The notes under the pieces were generated by a model. The model saw only the letters and a list, made by a program, of their open reading frames with translations. It had not been told where the DNA came from and did not search any database. From assembly GCA_008828725.1 (NCBI GenBank), contig MEHQ01002350.1:204294-268293 (forward strand): a DNA stretch of 64,000 nucleotides, read 5' to 3'. The position numbers were made by a program, and so were the translations under genes. This DNA is from Saccharina japonica (Eukaryota; Sar; Phaeophyceae; Laminariales; Laminariaceae). Below are positions 47,501-61,600 of this stretch, piece after piece; the first letter of the stretch is position 1; every line of letters begins with the position of its first letter.

Positions 47501-50500
47501 TTAATGGGATGGAAAAGAAAAGAAAAAAATCAGGGTGAAGCCCACCCTTCGTGCGACTCGCCCAATACCTCTGTGCGTCTCGCGCTTGGTGCTTGCAAAT
47601 GTCTGCCTGGTCAGCGAACACCCGACGTGCAATCCGTCCCGGCACTGGGGGGATGCGAGGGCCCATGGTTATACGCCTATATACGGCCACGAATCACATG
47701 AGTACATGAGTGCATCCTCGGGTCTAGATCTGCCCTTCGTCCGTCGGCCGCTTCTCACCAGATCCGACTCTAGGCACCTCCGGAGGTAGTCTCCGAGAGT
47801 GGTGTTCGTTCTTTCCAGGATGAAATAGAAGCGGCACGTCTTGTGGCTGACCTGAAAGCGGCGTTAATTCGGCCCGCGAAGGAAGGAAGGAAGGAAGGTC
47901 GCGCGTTGAAATGGTTGCGTAGTCGATTGCCCAGCGTCACGAAAAACCGACATATACACAGGTGGCCGAAATCCCCCCGCAGATAATTGGAGGCTGTCGT
48001 CCATATGCAAGTCCGCCTCACAAGCGATTCTTAGTAGGACGCAGCTCACCCTCCATGCGGCTCGCTCAAAACCTCACGGCGCTTAGCGCTTGGTGCTAGC
48101 AATGTCTGCCTGGTCCGTGAAAACCCCGCATGCTCCGTCCCGGCATTGCAGGGATGCGAGGGTCTATGGTCATACGACTACGGTCATGCATGAATATCGA
48201 GTACACCCGCCCCCCCGCCCCCCTTCCACGATGAACAGTGTAGAAATACCCTGGTGGAGATGTTGACCGATGTGGCAACCCCCCACAAAGGCGTCGACAG
48301 CCTCTCAACTTGGTGCGCCTAACGGCGGCAGGCGGTACATTGTTCAACGCCTGCACAAGGAAGTGTTTACGCCCACATCGCGCAGGGGGGGGGGGGGGAG
48401 TCTCGGCCTCCCTTATAGCATAGGGTAGATAGTAGATCACCCCCGCATCGAATAGTCTCTCCCGTTAAGGACTGCACTCCTGTTGTTTTGGAGATAACTC
48501 CTTCACGCGTTGGAAAAATCATCTACAGATAAGTCATGATCTAGATCATCCACAGATAGATCATGATCTAGATAATCTAAAACCTAGCCTGCCGCTATGA
48601 GATATTGTGCAGAATCTGTACAGGGTACGGGTAAAAAACCCAGCAAACGCGTCCTGAATCATGCAGATAATACGGCTCCCGAACGGTAACATGAGCTAGA
48701 TCATGTAGATCATACAGATCAGGGCAATATCCGCTATGAAAAATCCGGATCATCAAGTAGGGATCGATGATCTGTGTTAACTACTTGGAAACAGTATGGG
48801 GCAGTATTGCAGAACTGAAAGAGTTAGGCGCCGAGCACCAACGGCATTCCGTGCGACACACCAGCATGGCCGCGCGCATCGAGGTGCCTGCACTGCATCC
48901 CAAAGGTGACCCGCGGGAAATCGAGCGCCACGCCTTGCCTCGAAACCTGATGCCAATACTGAAGCCTGGACAGGCGAAACAGCGAATTGTGTTTTATCTC
49001 TACATGTATGTACCAGGGTATCTCTTGATGTATCTCGCTCTGTCCTTCTCTGCCTGTCTCTACTTGCCTTCCTTTTTCCTCTCTTAAGCACCTCTCCACC
49101 TCTCTCCCCACCTCTGTCTCTCTATTCCCCCTTTTCCCCTCTCGTCTCCCTCTCCCACCCCACCCCTCCCACTACCACCATCTTCATCTCCCCTATCTCT
49201 CCTCTATCCCACGGCCTCTCACCCCCCCTCCGCCCCCCTCGCCCCTCCCACTCCCCTCCCCTACTCACCCTCGAAAACAAGATGCGGCGCGTGTAGTCCT
49301 CGTCCGTCTCATCCGGTAGGTGCACTCCTGTATTGCACGCCTCCACCGTCTCCCAATCAATACGAGGAGGTCCCTCCCAGCCCCCGTTGTCTCCGTACAG
49401 CACGGGAACCGCCAGCACACCCTTGTCGCCGAGTTCACCGGCTCTCTGACACACCGGTTTACCGTCGAGACAGGCATAGAAACCCAGAGGGAAGGATTAT
49501 AGCGGATAGGGGTCACAGTGGCAGATATCACAGGGGTAGGGATCACAGTGGTAAGGATCACGGCGGGTAGGACCACAGCAACACCAGTTTATCATCAAGG
49601 CAGGTAGAACCCGAGAGGGGGGGATAGTAGCGGACAGAGGTCGCAGTGGCAGGGATCACAGTGGTAAGGATCACAGCGGGTAGAACCACGGCCGGGAAGG
49701 TCACAGCGGGTAAAGTCATTTCGCGTAAAGATCGCAGCGGCGAAGACCACACCAGCACACGTCTCGCCATCATTTGTATTTGTCTGAGATGCACGTTATA
49801 CTTCAGTTGTGATGTTGTACCAGGTAACTGTTCGATGTTTCAACCCCGGGAACCTCTTCCACTCCAAACGTTATTGGAGTCAGTCCTGTGATCACGGACT
49901 GAAGGTTTGGCGACGAGCATATGCGAAAACAACAACAGCTGTTTGTCGCTGACTTCGCCGGCACCCCTTGAACAGCGATTACAATCGCAGCAGGCGGGAT
50001 CACAGAGGGGAGAACAACAGCAAGTCAAATCACAGATGCAAAAATCAGAGCGACACGAATCACAGCGAGTAGGATCACACCAGCACAGTGGTCGGATCCA
50101 GAAGCGAGGAAAACAGCCGGTAGGGTCACAGCGGTAAGGATCACGGCGGTAAAACGGTAACACAAACACACCCTTGCCACAGACTTCGCCGGCGCGCTGA
50201 AACAGCGGTGATAATCGAAGCAGGCGGGACACCAGAGGGGAGGGCAGCGGCTGGGAGAATGGCAGCGGTATGGACCAAAGCCGTAACGATCACAGCGGTG
50301 AGGCTCACACCAGCACACATATTTTCGGTGCTCTGAAACAGCGGTGAGAATCGCAGCAGGCAGGACGCCATAGGGAAGGACAACGGCGGGGAGAATGGCA
50401 GCGGTATGGACCACATACACAACGATCACAGCGGTAAGGCTCGCACCAGCACACATATTTTCGCCGATTTCGCCGGCGCCCATGAAGAGCAGCTAGAATC

Positions 50501-53500
50501 GCAGCAGGGTAGTGTAAAAGCGGTAAGGAAAACAGAGGGTAAGGTCACAGCGGTAACGTATCACACCAGCGCATTCTTGGTACCGAAATCGGCCAACTCC
50601 TGCACAGCTTCTCGCGTTTCAGCGAAAAATGTCGTACAGACTAGTGGTCTCTCTATAGTGCCGGCTGCCCTTATAGTGCCGGCTGCCCTATACAGTGCCA
50701 GCGAAATCGCTTGGCGCAGATGGGATTAACCAGTGCGGCAGCGTACGGAGTAACGCCGGTTGTCGCTACGAGTATAGTGCCGGTATTGTTGGCTGGCGCA
50801 TACCGGCACTCTATACGTAGCGACCACTCCTGTGTAATACTCTGGCCGGCAATGTAAGGCCCATATAGTATTCACGTCAGATTCCCAATGGTGATTATAG
50901 TACCGGCCAGGGTGGTGTTCGGAAATGTGATGCAGGTAAAGCTCCATTTTCACCCACCGACCGGAGAATTGAAGCAACAAAAAAAAAACAAAAAATGAAG
51001 CATCCGATGATTCCGGGATTCACCTGGAATGGAGACTTGGCCGGGTCGTTCTGCGGCGAGCGAGTAAGCTGGGGAGGAATCTCGTACAGAGCCGCCATGC
51101 CCAACATCTCCGTATGCCACTTCACCAAGGCCACCATCTGCCAGGCGGGGGGGGGGGAGGGGACACGCACAGAAGAGCGCCCACACGAGCGTGCACGCAC
51201 ACGCGCGCTCAGCCCACCGAATAAACATGACATTAAAAAAAAAAAACGTGAGGCCGCCTGTAAAACAACGTAACCCTCAACCATTTTATGTACTCCTTTT
51301 GCACAAACGGCACCCGACACGCCCTAGGTATTTGTATGTACACCATTTATCCAAGAACAAAAAAAAACACAAAACTGACCTGTGCCGGATTCAGATCGAC
51401 GTCGAAGCTGACCTCCACGCCGACCTTTGACGCCTGGGAGGCGGTGAGGGGGAGGGGAGCGGCGCTCGCCAGCCCCACAAACATGCGAGGACCCAGTCCC
51501 TCACCGGGTCCCCGACCGAGGTCGACCTTGAGCTTAGGATGGAAGGACCGCAGGTCGGCCTGATAAAATAACAGATTGGACAAAAAGGTTGGCATGGTTG
51601 TCGTGCGTGCGGGGGGGGTACTTATGTATAAATGCATGGCCCGGCTAAAGCGGGGGGGGGGGGGGGGGGAGGGGGTACTTTATGTCGTGCCATAGGCCGT
51701 ATCCGATGACCGTAGACACTCGAATCCTTTTTCCCCCCTACCAATGCAGGACAGAAAGCAAGGGGGGGGGGGGGAGTTGAGCGTAGGTTGGAATTATCAC
51801 AAGGATGCCAGAAAATTGTGGGATCCGGCTCTAGCTTAGCCTTGCAAGTCCTCCTGAACAGAAACGGAAACATATTTTTACAACTCTGGTTCCAAGGCCG
51901 AAGTCGACCTTCAGCTCGATGGGGGGGGTGGGGGGCTCATGTTGGGTGTATCGCAGGTCGGCCCGAGAAACGAAAATGTTTGGCATAGTTTCCGTGGGCG
52001 AGTACGTAGTATACCCGAGCTCTCCTCCCACTCCCCGGCAAGACCCCCAAAAAAGACGCACCTCGTGCTCATCTTCTTCCTCTTCCTCGGCCACCTCCTC
52101 CGCGCCCTCCTTTCCCTCGTCACCGCCCTCGCACTCCGCCGTGCGAGGCGTTTCGGTCCTCTCCACCGGGGCCTTCGGCTTGGGGACCCACCCGTCCATC
52201 TCCCCGGGGGGGCTGCGGAAGCAGTAAACCCTCATCCGGCGTTTCGGCCCGGGAAAGTTGTCGTAACACCTCTTGATTCCCGACCCTTTCCAGGCCGCTC
52301 TCCCACCTCGACCTCCACCCCCACCCCCGTCCCGCACTTCGGCCGCCTCCGTCGGCGCCGCCGGCGCCGCTGTATCGTCTACCACCATGGGCACCCCGGC
52401 AGCGTCAGCCTCTGGAGGCGATGACGATGGCGGCAGCCTTGTTGCCTCGCCTTCTTGGTCAGTGCGGGTGGTATCGTCCACCGTCGTCGCCGCCGCCGCA
52501 GAAGCCGCCGCTACCTCTGCCACCGCCGCTGCCGCTGTTGCCGGACCGGTAGCGCCTGCCGCCCCTGCTACCCCTCCTGGAGCCGCGGTCCCGGAGCTTT
52601 TTTCGGCCTCCGCCACGACCATCTCAACGTCGCCATCGACGACATGGAAAAGATTGGTGTCGCCACCCCTCCGCGAAAGAGACGAGCGAGACATGGCAAC
52701 GGCGAGGTCGCCTTGCTGGGCTTCTTTTCCTGCCCCTCCTGCTCCTCTTCCTTCTCCTCCCCCTCCTGCATCCCCTCCTCCTCCTGCATCTCCTCCTTCT
52801 CTCCCTTTTCCTCCTCCTCCTCCTCCTCCTCCTCCTCCTCCTGCATCCCCTCCTCCTTCTCCCCCCCCTCCTCCCGCCACCGCCGCCGCCACCGCCACAC
52901 CATCCGGAGAGCAGGAACCAGAAGTCAAGGTCGGAGGGCACCTCTCCCTCCAGAGCACGAGCCGAGTCACCTCCTCTTCCACGACAGGGGTCGGGAGAAT
53001 GCCCATGGCGACGGGGCGAGGCGCGGGCATCTTTGCTTTCACGCGGGCCTCCTTGCCCTCCACCAGCACCGGGTCGTACCCCCGGCGGGTTTGCACCTTT
53101 TACGGCACAAGCGAGCAAAAACAAACATAAGTTTTTTTTCACACGTTAGATAGAGAGAGATCAACCATTTTGATAACCTGCCGTAATGATACGTGTATTC
53201 TGCGGGGTCTGTACGTATACAGGCTGGTTCAATCAAGTATATCACCCCGAATGAAGTCAGCAGCCAAAGTTCACGCCGCTTTGTGGAGATAAAGACCCTG
53301 AATGTTGGCACAGATGTCCTATGAACCCCTGCCGACCCGACAACGGTTGGGTGAAATCGCCTGGCACAGATGGGATTACACCCTTAAGAACTGGTCCCAC
53401 ATATTTGGGTACAAACTACTTGGAATTAGTGTGGAATATTTTTTTTCAGTTATAAATGGGTTAAGCAGTGTGGCAACTACTTTGAATTAGAGTACAGTGT

Positions 53501-55086
53501 AGGTCCCTCTATAACGCTGGTTGAATAGTGCCGGTGCCCGATATAAAGCCGGGGAAATCGCTTGGCACAGACGGGACTGACCAGTGTGGCGGTGTGCGGA
53601 ACGATGCCGGTGCCCGATATGACGCCGATGTATTGGCCTTGGCCTGACACACACCGGCACTATAGAGGGACCACTACCGTAGCGTCACGTTTAGCAGAAT
53701 ATTAGGGGCAAGGGTCAAGCTCACCACAAGCCTGTCCTTCGTGCGTCGGGGGTTCAGCCTCTCATCGATGAAGCCCTTTTCCAGCAGCTTGATCACGGCC
53801 AGGAAGGACACCCCCGCCCTCGCTTCCGATTTCGTCGAAAACGTCGCTTTCACCGACTCCCTAAAATGTTTTCGTTTCGTTTTTGTTTTGGGGGGGGGGA
53901 GGGGGCACGACAGGGACACGGGCAAGGGGAATCAACAGCTGAAAGGAAAGGAAGTTTTTTTTGTTACACAGACTGGACAAATGAGAGACATCCCCATCTC
54001 ATTACCAAGATGTTTCAGGGTGTACGAGAATGCTATACGAGATAGTTCAGGGTGTACGAGAAGGTTATAAATATCTCAGAGTGTAAGAGAGGGGTATACA
54101 TATTTCAGGGTGTACGAGACGGTTCTAGACATAATTTCGGGGTGTACGAGATGGTTGCATGTGTAACGGTCCGGGGATACGTAGAGACAACAGGTCTGCC
54201 TGTTTCTCCCGGAAACATTTGATATGTCTGGGGGAGGTGTCCCCATAATACACTCCGTCGTCTTCTCTCTTCCTTCTCGTGTTATATACTATACTCCATG
54301 TCTACTTACACCCTGGAAGCCCCTGTACCATTGAGTGCCCATCCACGAACCCCTCCCGGCCTGGCCCGTCACACCAGAGTCAGTAGGAGACACGCTAATT
54401 CGACAGATCACAGATCCTATTTTATCCATCGCACAGATCAGATAGATCCCCGTTTCACCCATGGATCCCCGTTTCACCCATCGAATAGATCATAGCGAGG
54501 AGGGTGTCTCGCCCGCACCCCGTCCCCGTTATCCCCCCAGCCCCGACCCTAAAACATCCCTCGTTACCTGTGTGCCTCCCGTGCCTTCTGCATCTGGTAG
54601 ATCTCCGTTCCACACATCGGATAGATCAGATAAATCCTCGTTTCACGACCAACATATTTCGGGGGCAGGTAGATCCTTAAATCGTATGAAATCGGAACGA
54701 TCTAGATCACGCTTGCCGGGTGGGGATCTATGAGACATAGCTCTTGCCCACACGATTTTCCTGGTATTGATCTGTACGATACAGCTCTTGCGCAATGTCC
54801 CACAACGGAAAAATGTGGCACTTGCTGCAGATGATCTAGATCGGCATGTTTCCGGTGAGTGGAGCATTGGGTTTATGTCCCCTGGTGTTTGGTGTAGATA
54901 TTGTTCCGGCGATAGGTACACCTCGCGCAGCTCGGCCTCTGTTTGGATATTATGGTGTGGCGGCCGCGCCGCGTCGGGGAAATAGTAGCACAATGGTGAT
55001 GCGGCTGATAAGAAGACCAAAAGGTGACGGGAACGACAACAACAAAAGGCAATACCAACAACACCAGCATCAACAACAGGCAACAA

Positions 55087-55164
<78 letters not shown>

Positions 55165-58100
55165 ACGCCAACATCGACATTGCCCCCGCCACCAAAAGCA
55201 CCACCACCACCACCACCACCGCCACCGCCACAACAAACACCACCACCACCACAAGAAACACCACCACAAAACAAACACCAACACCAACACCACAACTACC
55301 AGCACCAACACCAACACTAACAACACAAACCCCATCATCGCCGCCACCACCACCACCACCGCCAACACCGCCAAAAACACCAACACGAACCGCCCCCAAC
55401 AGAACAACTTCCGCTCATCCCATCTCACGTGTCAATGCTCTCGATCCCAAGAAACGACGGTAGCTCCAGCCGGCACCTGAACGAAGCGTGGTTGCCCTCG
55501 CAGGCTGCCCACCACAACAAAACGGCAGGGTAGCCATACATAGAAACAGGAGGGGGGGGGGGGGAGGAGGCATTGAGGCAGGAAGGGGAAACAAACAGGA
55601 GGAATTTAGGGAGGAGGAAACAATAAAGAGGCATTTACGGAGAGGGGTGAGGGGTGCTAACGAAAAAGTGAAGGCATCCGCTACGGTAGTTACGGCGTCG
55701 TAGCAACCTATTTCTTATGAGGATATGATAATCCCTTGATTTTAACATAAAAAATCTCTCTATCTCGCCCCAAAATCTAATTTTGGTCAAAAAAAAAAAA
55801 CGCTTAATTCAGTGAATGAAAACCCTATATACCCCCCTCTCGGCCTAGGCAGTTTTTAACTGATAACTTTGTAAAAACGAAAAAGAGATCAACTATATTG
55901 GGCAGTAGTTGCTCGGTTGAGTAGTCTACTATTAGTCAGGTATAGTCACTAACTGTCAGTAATGGTCTGTAACAGTCAGTAATAGTCTGAAATAGTCGGC
56001 AATAGTCAGTTGAAGAGTATAAGAATAGTCGGCAATAGTCAGTTGAAGAGTATAAGAATAGTCTGCAATAGTCCGTAACAGTCAGTATTAGTCCGTATTA
56101 GTCAGCACTAGTCCACAATAGTCCGTATTAGTCAGCACTAGTCCACAATAGTCCGCAATAGTTCGCAATAGCCAGTGATAGTCAGTAAGAGTCAGTATTA
56201 GTCAATAGTTGTCAGTAATAGTCAGTAATAGTTAGTTCGAAGATAGTTGGCCAAAAAAAGTTACCTCTATCGTACATACACAGCATGCGTCTGAACGATT
56301 GAGGGGATGGCAAACACCAGGTGAACACTTGGGGGGGGGGGGCAGGAAAGGGCGGGCGCGGGGCGGGGCAGTCACTGCAGAATGGTTGCTCCTGATACAG
56401 CCGGAATTACGTCATTGTCGCCAAAATTGAACCCACTGAATCCTGGGGGGGGGGGGCGTACTCACTTATTGCTTGGCTTGTCATATGAACATTGACCACG
56501 CATCCCTTTCGAGACGGAGGAATAGTGAAACTAAGGCTTATAAGCTCACCACAATCCCACTGTATGGCATTGGTGTTTTTGTCGTTTACGGTAGTTTGAC
56601 TTTTCTCGAGTCCTCATGACTTTACTTTTCTCCGCAGCGTGCGCTTAGTCCCTTTGCACTATCTTACATGCACAACCTACTACCCCGCTTGCGCTAATCC
56701 CTAGCGATACTCGTAGCTAGACTAGCTTAGATGTATCATATAAACACCCTGCTGCGCGAGTCCCCAGCGACAACCATACTATCTTAGATGTGAGTCGACG
56801 AGGGAAGAAAGGGCCGAAGTCTTCTCGCGATAAAAATGCAAGGCACGAACCGTCGCAGTGGGGGAGGAGCGGGAAGAGCCTACTTTGTGAACCCGGATCT
56901 GAGTTATGACTAGAAAGGATCGAGCAAAAAAGGGGAGAAGACAATAAATGGGATGGGGGGGGGGGGGAGGAAGTATGATACAGTACTATATTGGTGGATG
57001 CACACTCACGCCTTTCCTCCGCGATGAGCAATGGCTGGAAGTCGCACCCAATAGTCGCCAGGGCTGCCCGCATCAGGGACGTAGATATGTCCATGTCCAC
57101 CACGGCAGCCGTGCTGGCAATCTTGTGCACCATGCTCGGGTGGGACATGCGCAGGGGGACTCGCCTGGCACCAAACAAAAACACAAGTATAAAAATATAT
57201 TATATCTCAGGTATATACCAGGTACACACGTATATATATACTTCCTGCGACACATCAGCAAAGTCGGTTATGTTTACACCGGCCCTTAGCCATGTCCGAT
57301 GCCTTTGGCGATGATATATGTTTTTAATATGTCATTTTTTTAGTTGAAACCCGTTTAGTTTAGTTTTTCTTGCGCAGCCTCCTACATGGCCTAACAGCCG
57401 AAAACAAAACAGTCGGCCGAAAAATAGCGCTCCAGTCCAATAACGGATTGGCCATACTTTGGACCAAGCAGTTCGTCCGAAGGAAAAAATACGAAACGTG
57501 TATATGAGGTGCGGGTATTTAAGGAGCTTAAAAGAACCGTCAAAACCCGTCGAAGAATCGGCCGACAGCCTAGCCATAGTAGATTAGTCTGATAGCATAA
57601 TAAACGTGTCAAGAGAGAGGTTGCTATTGTTGGTGGTGTTGGTGGTGTTGGTGTTGGTGGTCGATGTCCACTACCTCCACGTACAACCCGTTCTACATAC
57701 TCAAGCATGGACTTACTCGTCGCATATTTGGTTCCAGTATATAAGCGATACGTATCGCTTAAAACAACGTTCGCGCTTTTCTGAAAAAGTCTGGCTTAAT
57801 AGAGTACCCGATATATAGTTTTGGTTCAGTTGCTTTCTACACGTTCATAAATGTTGGTGTCATAACTTATTTTGCAGTACGACTACACGAAAAAAGCTCA
57901 CAGACTGGCCGTCTCATGGCCAAGTTGAAACCTCTTGATGTCCTCCGACTCCAACAGCATGATGTCAACCCGGTCACGCTCCCCGTCGTCCCCGTCCTAT
58001 TTCACGTGTCGAGAGCACCAGAGTTAGTTGCGGTTCGCGCGTGGATATACCCACAAAAGATGGGTGGGAGGGGGGGTAGAGTTAGTTGCGGTTCACGCGT

Positions 58101-58562
58101 GCGAATACCCACCAAAGAGGGGCGGGGGCGTACTCATTTATTGCCTGCCATAGTCATTTGACCATTGACCCCGAGTCCTTTTCGAGACGGAGCAGGGGGG
58201 CGAGGGGGGGTGTATGTACTCCATCGCATGCATGGCCGTAGTCGTATGACCATAGACCCTCCCATCCCTGCAAACCAATTGACCCCGAGTCCCTTTCGAG
58301 ACGGAGCAGGTCGCCCCGGTAGAGTAGTGGTCAGCTTCAAAGACTACTACCATTGGTACCCAGGATCGAATCCCACCGTGGTGAGAGATTTTGTCTTTAT
58401 TTGAAAAAATAAAAAGGAACCAATTGCTGAGAGCGCCTTCGTGGCGTGGGTAGGCGGAGTCCGACGCAAGTCGACGAGGGAAGAAAGTGCTGAAACCTTC
58501 TCGCGATAAAAATGCAAGGCAAGAACCGTAGTGGGGGGGGAGGGAGAAGAGCCTACTTTGTN

Positions 58563-58639
<77 letters not shown>

Positions 58640-61600
58640 ACGCCAACATCGACATTGCCCCCGCCACCAAAAGCACCACCACCACCACCACCACCGCCAC
58701 CGCCACAACAAACACCACCTCCACCACAAGAAACACCACCACAAAACAAACACCAACACCAACACCACAACTACCAGCACCAACACCAACACTAACAACA
58801 CAAACCCCATCATCGCCGCCACCACCACCACCACCGCCAACACCGCCAAAAACACCAACACGAACCGCCCCCAACAGAACAACTTCCGCTCATCCCATCT
58901 CACGTGTCAATGCTCTCGATCCCAAGAAACGACGGTAGCTCCAGCCGGCACCTGAACGAAGCGTGGTTGCCCTCGCAGGCTGCCCACCACAACAAAACGG
59001 CAGGGTAGCCATACATAGGAACAGGAGGGGGGGGGGGGGAAGGAGGCATTGAGGCAGGAAGGGGAAACAAACAGGAGGAATTTAGGGAGGAGGAAACAAT
59101 AAAGAGGCATTTACGGAGAGGGGTGAGGGGTGCTAACGAAAAAGTGAAGGCATCCGCTACGGTAGTTACGGCGTCGTAGCAACCTATTTCTTATGAGGAT
59201 ATGATAATCCCTTGATTTTAGCATAGGAGATCTCTCTATCTCGCCCCAAAATCTGATTTTGGTCAAAGAAAAGAGACGCTTAATTCAGTGAATGAAAACC
59301 CTATATACCCCCCTCTCGGCCTAGGCAGTTTTTAACTGATAACTTTGTAAAAACGAAAAAGAGATCAACTATATTGGGCAGTAGTTGCTCGGTTGAGTAG
59401 TCTACTATTAGTCAGGTATAGTCACTAACTGTCAGTAATGGTCTGTAACAGTCAGTAATAGTCTGAAATAGTCGGCAATAGTCAGTTGAAGAGTATAATA
59501 ATAGTCGGCAATAGTCAGTTGAAGAGTATAAGAATAGTCGGCAATAGTCAGTTGAAGAGTATAAGAATAGTCTGCAATAGTCCGTAACAGTCAGTATTAG
59601 TCCGTATTAGTCAGCACTAGTCCACAATAGTCCGTATTAGTCAGCACTAGTCCACAATAGTCCGCAATAGTTCGCAATAGCCAGTGATAGTCAGTAAGAG
59701 TCAGTATTAGTCAATAGTTGTCAGTAATAGTCAGTAATAGTTAGTTCGAAGATAGTTGGCCAAAAAAAGTTAACCTCTATTCGTACATAAGCACACATGC
59801 GTCCGTGAATCGATTGAGGGAATGGCAAACCCAGGTTGAAGCACATTGGGGGGGAGGGGGGGGGGGGCAGGAAAGGGCGGGCGCGGGGCGGGGCAGTCAC
59901 TGCAGAATGGTTGCTCCTGATACAGCCGGAATTACGTCATTGTCGCCAAAATTGAACCCACTGAATCCTGGGGGGGGGGGGCGTACTCACTTATTGCTTG
60001 GCTTGTCATATGAACATTGACCACGCATCCCTTTCGAGACGGAGGAATAGTGAAACTAAGGCTTATAAGCTCACCACAATCCCACTGTATGGCATTGGTG
60101 TTTTTGTCGTTTACGGTAGTTTGACTTTTCTCGAGTCCTCATGACTTTACTTTTCTCCGCAGCGTGCGCTTAGTCCCTTTGCACTATCTTACATGCACAA
60201 CCTACTACCCCGCTTGCGCTAATCCCTAGCGATACTCGTAGCTAGACTAGCTTAGATGTATCATATAAACACCCTGCTGCGCGAGTCCCCAGCGACAACC
60301 ATACTATCTTAGATGTGAGTCGACGAGGGAAGAAAGGGCCGAAGTCTTCTCGCGATAAAAATGCAAGGCACGAACCGTCGCAGTGGGGGAGGAGCGGGAA
60401 GAGCCTACTTTGTGAACCCGGATCTGAGTTATGACTAGAAAGGATCGAGCAAAAAAGGGGAGAAGACAATAAATGGGATGGGGGGGGGGGGGGAGGAAGT
60501 ATGATACAGTACTATATTGGTGGATGCACACTCACGCCTTTCCTCCGCGATGAGCAATGGCTGGAAGTCGCACCCAATAGTCGCCAGGGCTGCCCGCATC
60601 AGGGACGTAGATATGTCCATGTCCACCACGGCAGCCGTGCTGGCAATCTTGTGCACCATGCTCGGGTGGGACATGCGCAGGGGGACTCGCCTGGCACCAA
60701 ACAAAAACACAAGTATAAAAATATATTATATATCAGGTATATACCAGGTACACACGTATATATATACTTCCTGCGACACATCAGCAAAGTCGGTTATGTT
60801 TACACCGGCCCTTAGCCGTGTCCGATGCCTTTGGCGATGATATATGTTTTTAATATGTCATTTTTTTAGTTGAAACCCGTTTAGTTTAGTTTTTCTTGCG
60901 CAGCCTCCTACATGGCCTAACAGCCGAAAACAAAACAGTCGGCCGAAAAATAGCGCTCCAGTCCAATAACGGATTGGCCATACTTTGGACCAAGCAGTTC
61001 GTCCGAAGGAAAAAATACGAAACGTGTATATGAGGTGCGGGTATTTAAGGAGCTTAAAAGAACCGTCAAAACCCGTCGAAGAATCGGCCGACAGCCTAGC
61101 CATAGTAGATTAGTCTGATAGCATAATAAACGTGTCAAGAGAGAGGTTGCTATTGTTGGTGGTGTTGGTGGTGTTGGTGTTGGTGGTCGATGTCCATTAC
61201 CTCCACGTACAACCCGTTCTACATACTCAAGCATGGACTTACTCGTCGCATATTTGGTTCCAGTATATAAGCGATACGTATCGCTTAAAACAACGTTCGC
61301 GCTTTTCTGAAAAAGTCTGGCTTAATAGAGTACCCGATATATAGTTTTGGTTCAGTTGCTTTCTACACGTTCATAAATGTTGGTGTCATAACTTATTTTG
61401 CAGTACGACTACACGAAAAAAGCTCACAGACTGGCCGTCTCATGGCCAAGTTGAAACCTCTTGATGTCCTCCGACTCCAACAGCATGATGTCAACCCGGT
61501 CACGCTCCCCGTCGTCCCCGTCCTATTTCACGTGTCGAGAGCACCAGAGTTAGTTGCGGTTCGCGCGTGGATATACCCACAAAAGATGGGTGGGAGGGGG

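Larger units (their letters stand above)
55080..58306. repeat. Tandem duplication, left copy
   Basis: Matches 58563-61833 nearly base for base, with small indels (an offset of 3,475 bp near 55.4 kb becomes 3,526 bp near 57 kb, mainly from an extra minisatellite unit in the right copy). It contains two Dicer exons, a minisatellite and several interspersed repeats. Confidence 0.9.

Noticed and set aside
54833..55018. Candidate exon with an acceptor at CTTATCAG encoding ASPLCYYFPDAARPPHHN
   Set aside because: Acceptor phase fits, but no donor leaves the required two bases, and the 55429-55504 exon already fills the gap perfectly.
54846..55463. Long Gln/Thr/Pro-rich open frames on the + strand, and Cys/Val-rich ones on the - strand, over the (CAACAG)n tract
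   Set aside because: They come from a simple repeat that is open in several frames; no conserved residues, no start context, and they lie in a Dicer intron.
56717..57009. Extension of the 57.0 kb Dicer exon through the whole 155-codon open frame
   Set aside because: A consensus GTGAGT donor occurs at 57009 and the sequence beyond it is a known interspersed repeat.
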